Part shown: positions 1-7,895 of the stretch, in pieces | Numbering within the stretch: the first letter of the stretch is position 1 | How the letters are laid out: the number at the start of each line of letters is the position of its first letter | Assembly: GCF_016918015.1 (NCBI RefSeq) | Contig: NZ_JAERMK010000006.1 | Location: forward strand, 34,785 to 98,784 | Reading direction: 5' to 3' | From: Glycomyces sp. YM15 | GTDB taxonomy: Bacteria; Actinomycetota; Actinomycetes; Mycobacteriales; Micromonosporaceae | DNA length: 64,000 nucleotides | Notes under the pieces: model-generated | The model's database searches: none | Told to the model about the DNA's origin: nothing | What the model saw: only the letters and a program-made list of their open reading frames with translations | Translations under genes and position numbers: made by a program

Positions 1-81
1 ATCGCGATGCGGTCAGGCCCGCCCGTGTCGGGTTAGGCCCCACGATCCCTTTCTGCCCGTTCTCCTGAGGAGGCCTGTCGC

Positions 82-315
82 ATGGTGCAGGCGTACATCT
101 TGGTCCAGACCGAGGTCGGCATGGCCGAGCAGGTGGCCGAGGGCGTGACGGCGATCGAGGGCGTGGTCCGGGTCGACATCGTGACCGGTCCCTATGACGT
201 GGTGGTGCTCACCGAGGCCGCCTCCGGAGACCATCTCAGGACGCTGGTGGTGAGTAAAGTCCAGCGTGTGCCGGGCATTACCCGCACGTTGACCTGTTCG
301 ATTCTCAACGCCTGA
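82..315 (+). CDS. Stand-alone Lrp/AsnC ligand-binding (RAM) domain protein
   Basis: A 77-residue protein that corresponds to only the C-terminal effector-binding (RAM/ACT-like) domain of Lrp/AsnC regulators, with no helix-turn-helix. The beta-alpha-beta pattern (QAYILVQTEVG, then VVRVDIVTGPYDVVVL, then VQRVPGITRTLTC) is typical of these small amino-acid sensor domains. The ATG at 82 has a strong GAGGAGG ribosome site about 10 bases upstream. In other actinobacteria a protein of this kind sits near a DUF3515 gene, as it does here, where the next start is only 14 bases downstream. It cannot bind DNA by itself; an effector-sensing or partner-modulating role is inferred. Confidence 0.85.
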   Translation: MVQAYILVQTEVGMAEQVAEGVTAIEGVVRVDIVTGPYDVVVLTEAASGDHLRTLVVSKVQRVPGITRTLTCSILNA

Positions 316-329
316 GGAGTGCGGTCCTG

Positions 330-881
330 GTGGGTTCCGAGAAGAAATCGCGCCTTCCGGCGATCGTGGCGACCGCGGTGGCCGTGCCGGTCGCGGTGGT
401 CTCGGGTGTGCTGGTGTTCAACGCGATCGCTCCCGAGGCCGAGGAGCACGCGCGGCAGGACCTGTCGGCGGTGTCGGTCGAGGTGCCCGTGTTGAGCGAC
501 GAGGACGCGGTGATCTGCCTCGCGCTGACGGCGACCGCGCCGGAGACGGCGGGCGGCCTGCGGGCGCGCCCGGTTTCGGGCGGCGAGGGCGACGCGAGCG
601 CGGCGGAGGCCGTTCTGGCGTACGGCGATCCGGCGGTGGTGGCGTCCTGCGGGGTCGAGCCGGTCGCGGTGGAGGACACGGCGCTGGTCTACAAGCTCAA
701 CGGGGTCTGCTGGTACTCGGACGAGGCGGGCGTGGAGTGGACGACGCTCGACCGGCAGGTGCCGGTGGGCGTGAACGTGCCGGATGCCGACGAGCAGCCG
801 GTGGACGTGCTGAACGACCTGTCGACGGTGATCGCGGCCAAGGTTCCGGCCGCCGCGGAAGCACCGACCGGGTGCGCGTGA
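330..881 (+). CDS. DUF3515 family membrane-anchored protein
   Basis: A 183-residue protein with one N-terminal membrane segment (about residues 9-33) and an extracytoplasmic domain. DUF3515 hallmarks are visible: the YGDPAVVASCGVEP stretch, the NGVCWYSDE segment, and a WTTLDRQVPVGVNVP C-terminal strand. Function in the family is unknown. Translation begins at a GTG preceded by TGAGGAG. Its TGA overlaps the GTG of the following DNA glycosylase gene, so the two are translationally coupled. Family assignment rests on motif recognition. Confidence 0.8.
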   Translation: MGSEKKSRLPAIVATAVAVPVAVVSGVLVFNAIAPEAEEHARQDLSAVSVEVPVLSDEDAVICLALTATAPETAGGLRARPVSGGEGDASAAEAVLAYGDPAVVASCGVEPVAVEDTALVYKLNGVCWYSDEAGVEWTTLDRQVPVGVNVPDADEQPVDVLNDLSTVIAAKVPAAAEAPTGCA

Positions 882-1501
882 CCGAAGGAGGCCGTCGCTC
901 CGCCCCGGCGCCGCGCGCCGGGGAGTTCGACCGTTCGTTCTTCGAGCGCGATTCGGTGCAGGTGGCCCCGGAACTGCTGGGCTGCACCGTGACCGCGAAC
1001 GGCGTCACGGTGCGGCTGACGGAGGTCGAGGCGTACCGCGAGGACGATCCGGCCTCGCATTCCTTTCGTGGGCAGACGAAGCGGACGGCCGTCATGTTCG
1101 GCCCGCCCGGGTTCCTGTACGTCTATTTCACGTACGGGATGCATTACTGCGCGAACCTGGTGTGCGGCCCGGACGGGTCGGGGGCGGCGGTGCTGCTGCG
1201 AGCCGGGGAGGTCGTCGACGGCCTCGATGCGGCGCGCGAGCGGCGCGGCGCAAAAGTCCCGGACCGGGATCTGGCGCGCGGCCCGGCGCGGCTGGCGCAG
1301 GCGCTGGGCTGGGACCGCGAGGACGACGGCAGCGACATGATCGGCGCGGTGCGGCAGGGTGGCGGCGCGGCGGCGGTGGCCGCCGGGCCGAGGACCGGCA
1401 TCACGAAGGCGGCCGACACCGCCTGGCGTTTCTGGATTCCGGGCGACCGGTTCGTGTCCCCGTACAAGCGCCACCCGAAGGCGCCGCAGGCAGCGGGCTG
1501 A
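878..1501 (+). CDS. mpg: DNA-3-methyladenine glycosylase (AAG/Mpg family)
   Basis: Base-excision repair enzyme that removes alkylated purines such as 3-methyladenine from DNA. The GTG at 878 overlaps the upstream stop and gives 207 residues, the usual family length; the longer open frame starting at 737 would overlap the DUF3515 gene and is rejected. The active-site region reads LTEVEAY (Glu51 is the expected catalytic acid, Tyr53 the intercalating aromatic), followed by DPASHSFRG with His61, then MFGPPG and YVYFTYGMHYCANLV. All are diagnostic of the AAG fold, which is unrelated to helix-hairpin-helix glycosylases. It ends just before a terminator-like hairpin shared with the convergent hydrolase gene. 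Confidence 0.95.
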   Translation: MTEGGRRSAPAPRAGEFDRSFFERDSVQVAPELLGCTVTANGVTVRLTEVEAYREDDPASHSFRGQTKRTAVMFGPPGFLYVYFTYGMHYCANLVCGPDGSGAAVLLRAGEVVDGLDAARERRGAKVPDRDLARGPARLAQALGWDREDDGSDMIGAVRQGGGAAAVAAGPRTGITKAADTAWRFWIPGDRFVSPYKRHPKAPQAAG

Positions 1502-1544
1502 TCTTCCGCTCAGGACGGGTGCCGCGACCCACCGCCCCGAGCAT

Positions 1545-1572
1545 CCCGCCCCGGTCCCCGGTGCCGGGCGGG
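1545..1572. terminator. Bidirectional hairpin between convergent genes
   Basis: CCCGCCCCGG (1545-1554) pairs with CCGGGCGGG (1564-1572) with one bulged C and a 9-base loop. It lies between the ends of mpg and the GH26 gene, which converge. There is no T-run, as is common for high-GC actinobacterial terminators. Confidence 0.55.
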
Positions 1573-1606
1573 CGATCGTCCCTACCGTCACGCCACCGCC
1601 GTTCCG

Positions 1607-3412
1607 CTACCTCGGCGGGTTTTCGGGATCCAGATCGAGTCTCACGTTCAGATACGGCGATCGCATCAACGCCCTGAAGGATTCCAGCGCCTCCGGATCC
1701 TGGTCCACTTCGGAGTTGCGACCTTCGGCGTTCGGGGACGAGAAGTACACGATCGCCTTCAGCCGCGGATAGTGCGCCATCTGGTCCATCGCGGCCTCGA
1801 ACACCGTCTGCTGGCGGCCTGGATGCTTGTCGTCGGTGAAGACGCCCCACTCGGCGAGCATCATCGGCTTCCGCGGATGGTGTTGGGCGACCCAGTGGTA
1901 GTAACCGGGCCAGCCGAATTCGGGGTGGGTCGTGTCCAGAAGCTCCCCGAAGTCGAACCGGCCGTCGTCCTTGAGGGACTGGCCGTAGCCCGACAGGCCG
2001 ATCCAGTCGACCACGTCGTCGCCGGGGTACAGCTCGTCGTGCCACGGCACCTCGACCCATTTGAGATAGCCCATGTAGTTCATGACCGACACCAGGTTGT
2101 CCACGCCGTTCCCGCGCAGGCGTTCGATGACGTAGCGGTACATGGCCGGATAGTCACGGGCCTCCATGCCCGAGCCCGGCCGCTGGACGACGTCGTTCTC
2201 GGGTTCATGGTGGACGGTGAAGAAGAACGGCTTGTCGAAGTTCGCCTTGATGTGCGCGGCGAGCCGGTCGAGGTAGGCGTCCACCTCCGGGTCGCCTTCG
2301 GCGATCTCGGCCCATTTCGCCATCTGCGGCTTCCAGTTGATGAACAGGGTCCGCGGGCGCTCCGGATCCTCGGTCAGCGCGATCTGGTCCCTGGTCGGGA
2401 ACAGCCGGTTGTCGGCCCGCTCATATGCGTGGTAGATCTGCTGCGTGCGATCTACTGTGGCCTCGAAATCGAGGAAGGCGTCTTCCTTGTCCAGTGAGGT
2501 CTTCCCTCCGGCCGCGGCGCCGACCAGGGCCCCGCAGGCGGGCACGAGCTTCTCGTCCGTGGCGCATTCGGTCAGCGTGTCCGCGGCCTGACCGGACTCG
2601 GGCTGCAGCGGCGGGCCGGAGGAGGGCGGGGTCGGCGACTGGTGGGAGCTGGGAGCCGACGGCAGCGTCGGGTCGGACGGCACCGGGGCGGTCGGCGCGT
2701 CGGTCGGCTCGACCGGCGAGGGCGGCTCCATGGTCGGATACGGGCTCGGCGACACCGGACTCACCGGTGGCACCGGTGAGATGGCGCGCAGGCTCGGCCC
2801 CTCGCCGTATGCGGTGCCCGCGAGTTCGAGGTACGCATCGCGGTCCGGAGAGGTCACCGCGAATCCGTAGCGGCCGGGCGCGTCGATCGCGCCCGTCACG
2901 TCGAAGACGACCTCCGTCGTGCCGGCGTCGACCTCCACCGCGTCCCATACGGCCCCGTACGGCGGAGCGGTCGCGGCCGTCAGCGCACAGAGGCAGCTCA
3001 CCGGGTGCACGGAGGCGACCTCCAACGTCATCCCTTCGCCGCCGGGCGGGACCGCGACGGGCAGGCGCAGCTCGGCCGTGTGTTCGGGCCGGACCGTGGA
3101 CTCGTCGAGGAAGAACTGGAGGTGCGTGACGGTGACGCCGAGGTCCGCGGAGAAGCCGACGGGCAGCACGGCGGGCGACTGGGGAGCCGGATTCTCGAAC
3201 TCGGTGGCCGTGAAGGAGGCCGCGAGCGGCTCGTGATCGTAGGTGCCGTTCCCGTCCTGCCAGGCTTCGCCGACGGTGTCGCCCAGACGGTCCCCGCCCA
3301 CGCCGACTCCGTAGCCGACCACGAAGCCCGCCAACACGAGCGGGAGCACCGCCAGGGCGGTCACGATGCCGCGACCCGCCCGCAGGCGCTGGCGTGTGTC
3401 AGTGTCGCGCAT
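1607..3412 (-). CDS. Membrane-anchored GH26-like glycoside hydrolase
   Basis: A 601-residue exported protein. Residues 14-38 form an uncleaved signal anchor. Residues 60-205 are a beta-rich domain of unknown type with a CLC motif near 140. Residues 211-272 are a Pro/Ser/Thr linker. Residues 310-600 resemble glycoside hydrolase family 26 (beta-mannanase/lichenase type): the acid/base Glu is expected at Glu403 in FTVHHEPEND and the nucleophile at Glu521 in MMLAEWGVF, with aromatic residues (NYMGYLKW, WIGLSGYG) lining the cleft. It is transcribed divergently from the exopolysaccharide operon across about 195 bp. A role in trimming, releasing or remodelling the polysaccharide made next door is inferred; the substrate cannot be read from the sequence. 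Confidence 0.8.
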   Translation of the reverse strand: MRDTDTRQRLRAGRGIVTALAVLPLVLAGFVVGYGVGVGGDRLGDTVGEAWQDGNGTYDHEPLAASFTATEFENPAPQSPAVLPVGFSADLGVTVTHLQFFLDESTVRPEHTAELRLPVAVPPGGEGMTLEVASVHPVSCLCALTAATAPPYGAVWDAVEVDAGTTEVVFDVTGAIDAPGRYGFAVTSPDRDAYLELAGTAYGEGPSLRAISPVPPVSPVSPSPYPTMEPPSPVEPTDAPTAPVPSDPTLPSAPSSHQSPTPPSSGPPLQPESGQAADTLTECATDEKLVPACGALVGAAAGGKTSLDKEDAFLDFEATVDRTQQIYHAYERADNRLFPTRDQIALTEDPERPRTLFINWKPQMAKWAEIAEGDPEVDAYLDRLAAHIKANFDKPFFFTVHHEPENDVVQRPGSGMEARDYPAMYRYVIERLRGNGVDNLVSVMNYMGYLKWVEVPWHDELYPGDDVVDWIGLSGYGQSLKDDGRFDFGELLDTTHPEFGWPGYYHWVAQHHPRKPMMLAEWGVFTDDKHPGRQQTVFEAAMDQMAHYPRLKAIVYFSSPNAEGRNSEVDQDPEALESFRALMRSPYLNVRLDLDPENPPR

Positions 3413-3607
3413 CTTTCACCTTCTTCCGTCCAATGTGATCTTCGACCAATTGCCGCAATCCTCCATATTATCGACCATAATGGTTTTTACTCGCTTCTTC
3501 TCGCAAACGCAACCTCACCCCGACGCGGGCGTGTGGCACGCCCGTCACCTCAAGGTCGCATCGCTCGTTACTCAACCGAGATACCGAGAACGAGAAAGGC
3601 CTTCGCG
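3413..3607. promoter_or_regulatory. Divergent promoter region of the exopolysaccharide locus
   Basis: This 195-bp gap between the GH26 gene and the wzz-like gene is clearly more AT-rich than its surroundings (around 3450-3510). It contains an imperfect inverted repeat, CCATATTAT and ATAATGG, at about 3463-3483. It must hold both outward promoters. The repeat is a candidate operator; no known regulator site is recognised. Confidence 0.4.
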
Positions 3608-5278
3608 TTGAGGACCCCTGCCGCCCGCACGCTCGCCGATTACGGCGTCATCGTCCGCCGTTCCTGGTGGCTCATCATCGGAACGGTGGCCGCGGCTCTG
3701 GCCGCCGGGTTCGCCCACACCTCGCTGAGCGAGGAGGTCTACGAGTCCACATCCTCGATCCTGGTGCTGCCCACCGCGAGCGACACCGCCGTCGCGGGCG
3801 CCCGCACCGCCGGACAGGTCAACCTCGACACCGAGGCCCAGCTCGTCAAATCCACCGAGGTCGCCCTGGCAGCCGCCGAAGCGCTCGGCACCAAGGATCC
3901 CGACGACCTCGTCCCGCGCGTGTCGGTCACCGTGCCGCCCAACACCGCCGTGCTCGAGATCACCTTCCGCGCGGGGGACCCTGAGGCCGCCCAGTCCGGG
4001 GCCGTCGCGTTCAGCGAGGCCTACCTCGAGCACCGCCGCTCCGGCGCCACGGCCTCCATCGACCGCGCGATCGCCGCCGCCGCCGTCGCACTCGACGGGG
4101 TCAAGGCCGACGTCGCCGCCGCCGAAGACGAACTGTCCCGGATGGACTCCGGCGACGACGACCGGTCCGGTCTCGAATCCGAACTCGACGCGCTGCGGCA
4201 GGAGGCCGAGGAGTTCGAAGCCGAGATCGCCGAACTCGGCGCTCAGCAGGACGCGGTCTCGCCCGGCCGGGTCATCAACCAGGCCTCCGTGCCCCGGGCG
4301 CCGGTGAGTCCGAAGGCGATGTTCAACCTCGCCGCCGCACTCGGCCTCGGCCTGCCACTCGGCCTCATCCTCGCGTGGGCCCGGCACCGCCTGGCCCGCA
4401 AGGTCGGCTACCCGACCGACCTGGTCGAACGGTGCGAACTCGACGTGCTCGCCTCCGTGCCCCCGGCCGTGAAGTTCCAGCGCCGCGAGGTCTTCGGGGC
4501 CTACAGTCCCGGCGGCAGGGTCTTCTCCCAACTCCGCAACGTGGTCGCCTCCCAGCTGACGCACGACCAGCGCGTCATCGTCGTCGCCGGCGTGGCCCCC
4601 GGGCCCGCCGCGAGCGTCGTCGCCGCGAACCTCGCCACCGCGATGGCCCGCGCGGGCGACCGCGCCACCGCCGTCGCCGCCAACCCGAGCACCACCGTCG
4701 GCCTGCCGGAGCTCTTCGGCACGGACTCGGTGCCGGGCCTCGCGGACGTCTGGTCCGGCCGCGTCGACCTCGCCGAGGCCGCGCATGCCGCGCCCAGGCA
4801 GCCCAGCCTCAGCGTGATCGGCCCCGGCGCAGCGGCCCGGGCCGCCGGCCCCACCAGCGAGGCCGCCGCCGAGACCTTCTCGAAGCTCGCCGAAGCCGGA
4901 CGCTTCGTGGTCGTCGACGCCCCGCCGCTGTCGTGCAGCGCGGACGCGCAGCTGCTCGCCGGGCACGCCGACGCGGTGATCCTCGCCGTCCAGTCCGGGC
5001 GCGACGCGATCGCCGAGACCGCCGCCGCCGCGCTGGCGATGCGTCAGATCGACACGCCGCTGCTCGGGGCGGTCCTGCTGCCGAGCGCGCTCGGTCCGAT
5101 GAACACGGTCCCGCTGCCGAGCGCGCGCCGGGAGAACCCGTCGCCGCGCAAGGTCTCCCAGGACGAGACGCCCACGGACTCGCTCGAGCCCGTCGAGGGC
5201 GAGGCGGAGGAGCGGGCCGCGACGACCCAGGTGATACCGGTCGTGCCCGCCGCAGTCCCTTCGGCTGAGTCGCGATGA
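3608..5278 (+). CDS. Wzz-like chain-length/copolymerase protein with degenerate BY-kinase domain
   Basis: A 556-residue polysaccharide copolymerase. TM1 is at about 21-35, an extracytoplasmic Wzz region with a coiled coil at about 155-215 follows, TM2 is at about 239-257, and the cytoplasmic part (about 320-510) looks like a bacterial tyrosine-kinase/MinD fold. The expected Walker A PGEGKS/T is replaced by PGPAAS (331-336), so the nucleotide-binding Lys is gone. The Walker B-like VVVDAPPLS remains at 434-442. No Tyr cluster is seen at the C-terminus. The TTG at 3608 is preferred because GAAAGG lies 8 bases upstream and the membrane segment follows at once. The stop overlaps the next ATG (ATGA). 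It probably sets chain length without kinase activity. Confidence 0.8.
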   Translation: MRTPAARTLADYGVIVRRSWWLIIGTVAAALAAGFAHTSLSEEVYESTSSILVLPTASDTAVAGARTAGQVNLDTEAQLVKSTEVALAAAEALGTKDPDDLVPRVSVTVPPNTAVLEITFRAGDPEAAQSGAVAFSEAYLEHRRSGATASIDRAIAAAAVALDGVKADVAAAEDELSRMDSGDDDRSGLESELDALRQEAEEFEAEIAELGAQQDAVSPGRVINQASVPRAPVSPKAMFNLAAALGLGLPLGLILAWARHRLARKVGYPTDLVERCELDVLASVPPAVKFQRREVFGAYSPGGRVFSQLRNVVASQLTHDQRVIVVAGVAPGPAASVVAANLATAMARAGDRATAVAANPSTTVGLPELFGTDSVPGLADVWSGRVDLAEAAHAAPRQPSLSVIGPGAAARAAGPTSEAAAETFSKLAEAGRFVVVDAPPLSCSADAQLLAGHADAVILAVQSGRDAIAETAAAALAMRQIDTPLLGAVLLPSALGPMNTVPLPSARRENPSPRKVSQDETPTDSLEPVEGEAEERAATTQVIPVVPAAVPSAESR

Positions 5279-6663
5279 CGCTCCTCGCGGCCGCCCGCGC
5301 CGCCGGGCGCGGCCGAATCGGCCCGGAGGCGCGCGGCGCGGGCGAAGGCGCCTCGCTCACTTGGCTGCTCGCGGGTTTCCCGCTGTGGTGGGCACTGGGC
5401 ATGGGAGTCCTCGTGATCCCGTTCGTGGCCGCCGTCGCGGCGGTGAAGCTGGTGCGCCGCAGGTCGATCAGTGTGCCGCCCGCGTTCGGGTGGTGGCTGC
5501 TGTTCCTGCTCGCGGTCACGCTGAGCCTCGCGAACCTCGGCGTGGACCCGCCGGGCACCGTGCGCGAGACGTGGTTCTCGAGCCTGCCCGGCGCGACCTT
5601 CCGGCTCGGGTTCTACTGCTGCTGCACGCTCATCGCGCTGTGGGCGCACAACCTCCTGGCGGAGGGGAAGCTCGAGCGGGACAGGCTGATCCGGCTGCTG
5701 GGGTGGCTGTTCGTCGTCACGGTGGCGGGCGGGTTCCTGGGGACCTTCCTCGGCTCCTTCGAGTACACGTCGCCCGTGGAGGCGCTGCTGCCGAAAGCCG
5801 TGGCGAAGGACGGGTTCGTCCAGTCGCTCGTGCACCCGGCGGCCGCGCAGACGATGGACTTCCTCGGCTACGAGACGCCTCGCCCGGCCGCGCCCTGGGG
5901 CTACACCAACACGTGGGGCAACAACTTCGCGATCACCGCGGTCTGGTTCGTCGTCGCGGCGTTCTGCACCCCGCTGCGGACGAAGTGGCGGGTCGCGGCG
6001 GTCGTGCTGCTCGTGGCCTCGCTCGTGCCCGCGGTGTACTCGATGAACCGCGGCCTGTGGCTCGGCCTCGCCGCGATCGCGGTGTTCGCGGCGCTCCGGC
6101 TGCTCGTCTCCGGGCGCCCTGGCGGGATGCTCGCACTCGGCGGCGCCGGGTGCGCGGCCGTGCTGCTCGTGGTGCTCACACCATTGGGGACGGTGGTGCA
6201 GACGCGGCTCGACAACGGGCATTCCGATGACGGCCGCGCGTTCTCCTCGGAGCGCGCCACGGAGCTCGTGATCGAGCACTCCCCCGTGATCGGCTTCGGA
6301 TCGACGCGGAAGACCCTCGGCTCGGGCGAGTCGATCGCCGTCGGGCCGACCCCCGAATGCCCGCGCTGCGGCGGACGCACGCTCGGCGGGAACGGCCAGC
6401 TCTGGCAGGTCATGTTCGCCCACGGCATCCTCGGGACCGTCACGTACCTCGGGTTCGCGCTCGCGGTCCTGTGGCGGTTCCGCCACGACCACACCGCGGT
6501 CGGCATCGCGGGGAGCGCCGTCGTCGGCTTCTCGCTGATCACGATGTTCTACTACAACGCCCTCGTCACGCCCCTCCTGTTCACCCTGCTCAGTTACGTC
6601 CTCCTCGCCGCGGGCCGCCCGCCCGGGGTGTCACACCACGGCCCAGATACGGAGAACCGATGA
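5275..6663 (+). CDS. O-antigen ligase/polymerase-like membrane protein (Wzy)
   Basis: A 462-residue polytopic protein with about ten hydrophobic segments. The MNRGLWLGLAAIAVF stretch matches the conserved Wzy_C region of O-antigen polymerases and ligases, and a large extracytoplasmic loop follows (about 300-365), carrying HSPVIGFGS and an unusual CPRCGG motif. It probably polymerises or attaches lipid-linked repeat units outside the membrane. The ATG overlaps the wzz-like stop (ATGA), and its own TGA overlaps the next ATG in the same way, so the first four genes of this operon are tightly coupled. Polymerase versus ligase cannot be decided from sequence. Confidence 0.8.
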   Translation: MTLLAAARAAGRGRIGPEARGAGEGASLTWLLAGFPLWWALGMGVLVIPFVAAVAAVKLVRRRSISVPPAFGWWLLFLLAVTLSLANLGVDPPGTVRETWFSSLPGATFRLGFYCCCTLIALWAHNLLAEGKLERDRLIRLLGWLFVVTVAGGFLGTFLGSFEYTSPVEALLPKAVAKDGFVQSLVHPAAAQTMDFLGYETPRPAAPWGYTNTWGNNFAITAVWFVVAAFCTPLRTKWRVAAVVLLVASLVPAVYSMNRGLWLGLAAIAVFAALRLLVSGRPGGMLALGGAGCAAVLLVVLTPLGTVVQTRLDNGHSDDGRAFSSERATELVIEHSPVIGFGSTRKTLGSGESIAVGPTPECPRCGGRTLGGNGQLWQVMFAHGILGTVTYLGFALAVLWRFRHDHTAVGIAGSAVVGFSLITMFYYNALVTPLLFTLLSYVLLAAGRPPGVSHHGPDTENR

Positions 6664-7895
6664 GCCGAGCCCTGAAGACCACTGACGACCTGCGCCGGCG
6701 CGCGACCTACCTCGCGGAGGTGCTCGACCAGTTGTATCCCGGCGCGGCGCAGGACGACGCACCGCGGCCGTACATCGTGGTGCCCGGCCGGCGCAAGCCG
6801 CGCGTGCTCATCCCGGCCGCCGACCGCAAGGTCGCCGCGGCCGCGCTGCACCGCTACGCCCGGCCCGCCGCGCGCGGCGCGCGCCTCAAGCGCGACGCCG
6901 CCGTGTGGGCCCTGCGCCTCGGCCTGGACCGGATGCTGCTGCCGCACCGGATCAAGGTCGGCGGCGCCGAAGGCATCGACGACCACCTCGCGTCCGTGCT
7001 CGGCCACGAGGTGCATTTGAGCATCCACATCGGACCGGCGCGGGCGAACCGCAAACCGGTGCTGCAGATCCTCGACGGGGACGCGGCGACCGTGGCGTTC
7101 GCCAAGCTCGGCGTCAACCCGCTCACCCGCGAGCTCGTGGAGGCCGAGACGAACGCCACCAGGCGACTCAACGAGTTCTGCGACCTCAAGCTGCTGCAGG
7201 TGCCGCGGCTCCTGCACGCCGGGAACTGGAACGGCCACAACCTGATGGTGACCTCGGCGCTCCCGTCCTGGGACGCCCCGGCCGACACCGGGCCCGCCCG
7301 CCGCGTCGCCGCCATGCGCGAGCTCGCCGACGCCTGCGGCACCGGCCGCTTCCCGCTCGGCGAATCCGACTACGCGACGCGGCTGCGATCGCGCCTCAAG
7401 GACCTCACCGCCCGCGGCGAGACCGACGCCGACACGCTCCAGACCGCGGGTGAGACCCTGCTCGACCGGTACGCGGGCACGGAACTGACCTTCGGCGCGT
7501 GGCACGGCGACTGGGCCCCGTGGAACACCCGCGAGACCGAGACGCTGGTGTACCTGTGGGACCTCGAGCGCTTCGAGACCGGCGTCCCCTACGGGTTCGA
7601 CGCCGTGCACTACCAGTTGCAGGACCACATCGTCACCCGCGGGGCCGATCCGACGACGGCCGTGCTCGGCCTCGTCGCCGACGCACCGGCCGTACTGGCG
7701 CCCATGGGGATCGCGCCCGGCGAGGCCGAGCCGACCGCGCTGCTGTACCTCGTGGACCTCGCCGCCCGCTACATGGGCGACCAGGCCGAACGCGCGGGCG
7801 CGGCGCTCGGCGCGCTCGGCCGGTGGCTCCTGCCGACGCTGCTGCGCCACATCGCCCGCCAGCGCACCGCCTCCGAGGCGGGGGGACAGTCATGA
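6660..7895 (+). CDS. Aminoglycoside-phosphotransferase-fold (APH-like) kinase in exopolysaccharide operon
   Basis: A 411-residue cytoplasmic protein. The C-terminal half has the protein-kinase/APH catalytic signature: the loop WHGDWAPWN with His282, Asp284 and Asn289, followed by VYLWDLERF with Asp301 as the metal ligand. The first 110 residues show no recognisable domain. The ATG at 6660 overlaps the upstream stop, and its TGA overlaps the next ATG. In a polysaccharide operon such a protein may phosphorylate a sugar or glycan intermediate; the substrate is unknown. An aminoglycoside resistance role is unlikely because of the operon context. Confidence 0.75.
   Translation: MSRALKTTDDLRRRATYLAEVLDQLYPGAAQDDAPRPYIVVPGRRKPRVLIPAADRKVAAAALHRYARPAARGARLKRDAAVWALRLGLDRMLLPHRIKVGGAEGIDDHLASVLGHEVHLSIHIGPARANRKPVLQILDGDAATVAFAKLGVNPLTRELVEAETNATRRLNEFCDLKLLQVPRLLHAGNWNGHNLMVTSALPSWDAPADTGPARRVAAMRELADACGTGRFPLGESDYATRLRSRLKDLTARGETDADTLQTAGETLLDRYAGTELTFGAWHGDWAPWNTRETETLVYLWDLERFETGVPYGFDAVHYQLQDHIVTRGADPTTAVLGLVADAPAVLAPMGIAPGEAEPTALLYLVDLAARYMGDQAERAGAALGALGRWLLPTLLRHIARQRTASEAGGQS

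Noticed and set aside
3005..3607. N-terminal 200-residue extension of the wzz-like frame
   Set aside because: It runs antisense through the GH26 gene and has no ribosome site; the TTG at 3608 fits the family start.
3572..4966. 464-residue minus-strand open frame over the wzz-like gene
   Set aside because: Gly/Val/Arg-rich shadow typical of high-GC antisense frames; no domain.
6357..6659. Upstream extension of the APH-like frame
   Set aside because: Overlaps the Wzy-like gene with Arg/His-rich shadow composition; ATGA overlap at 6660 marks the true start.
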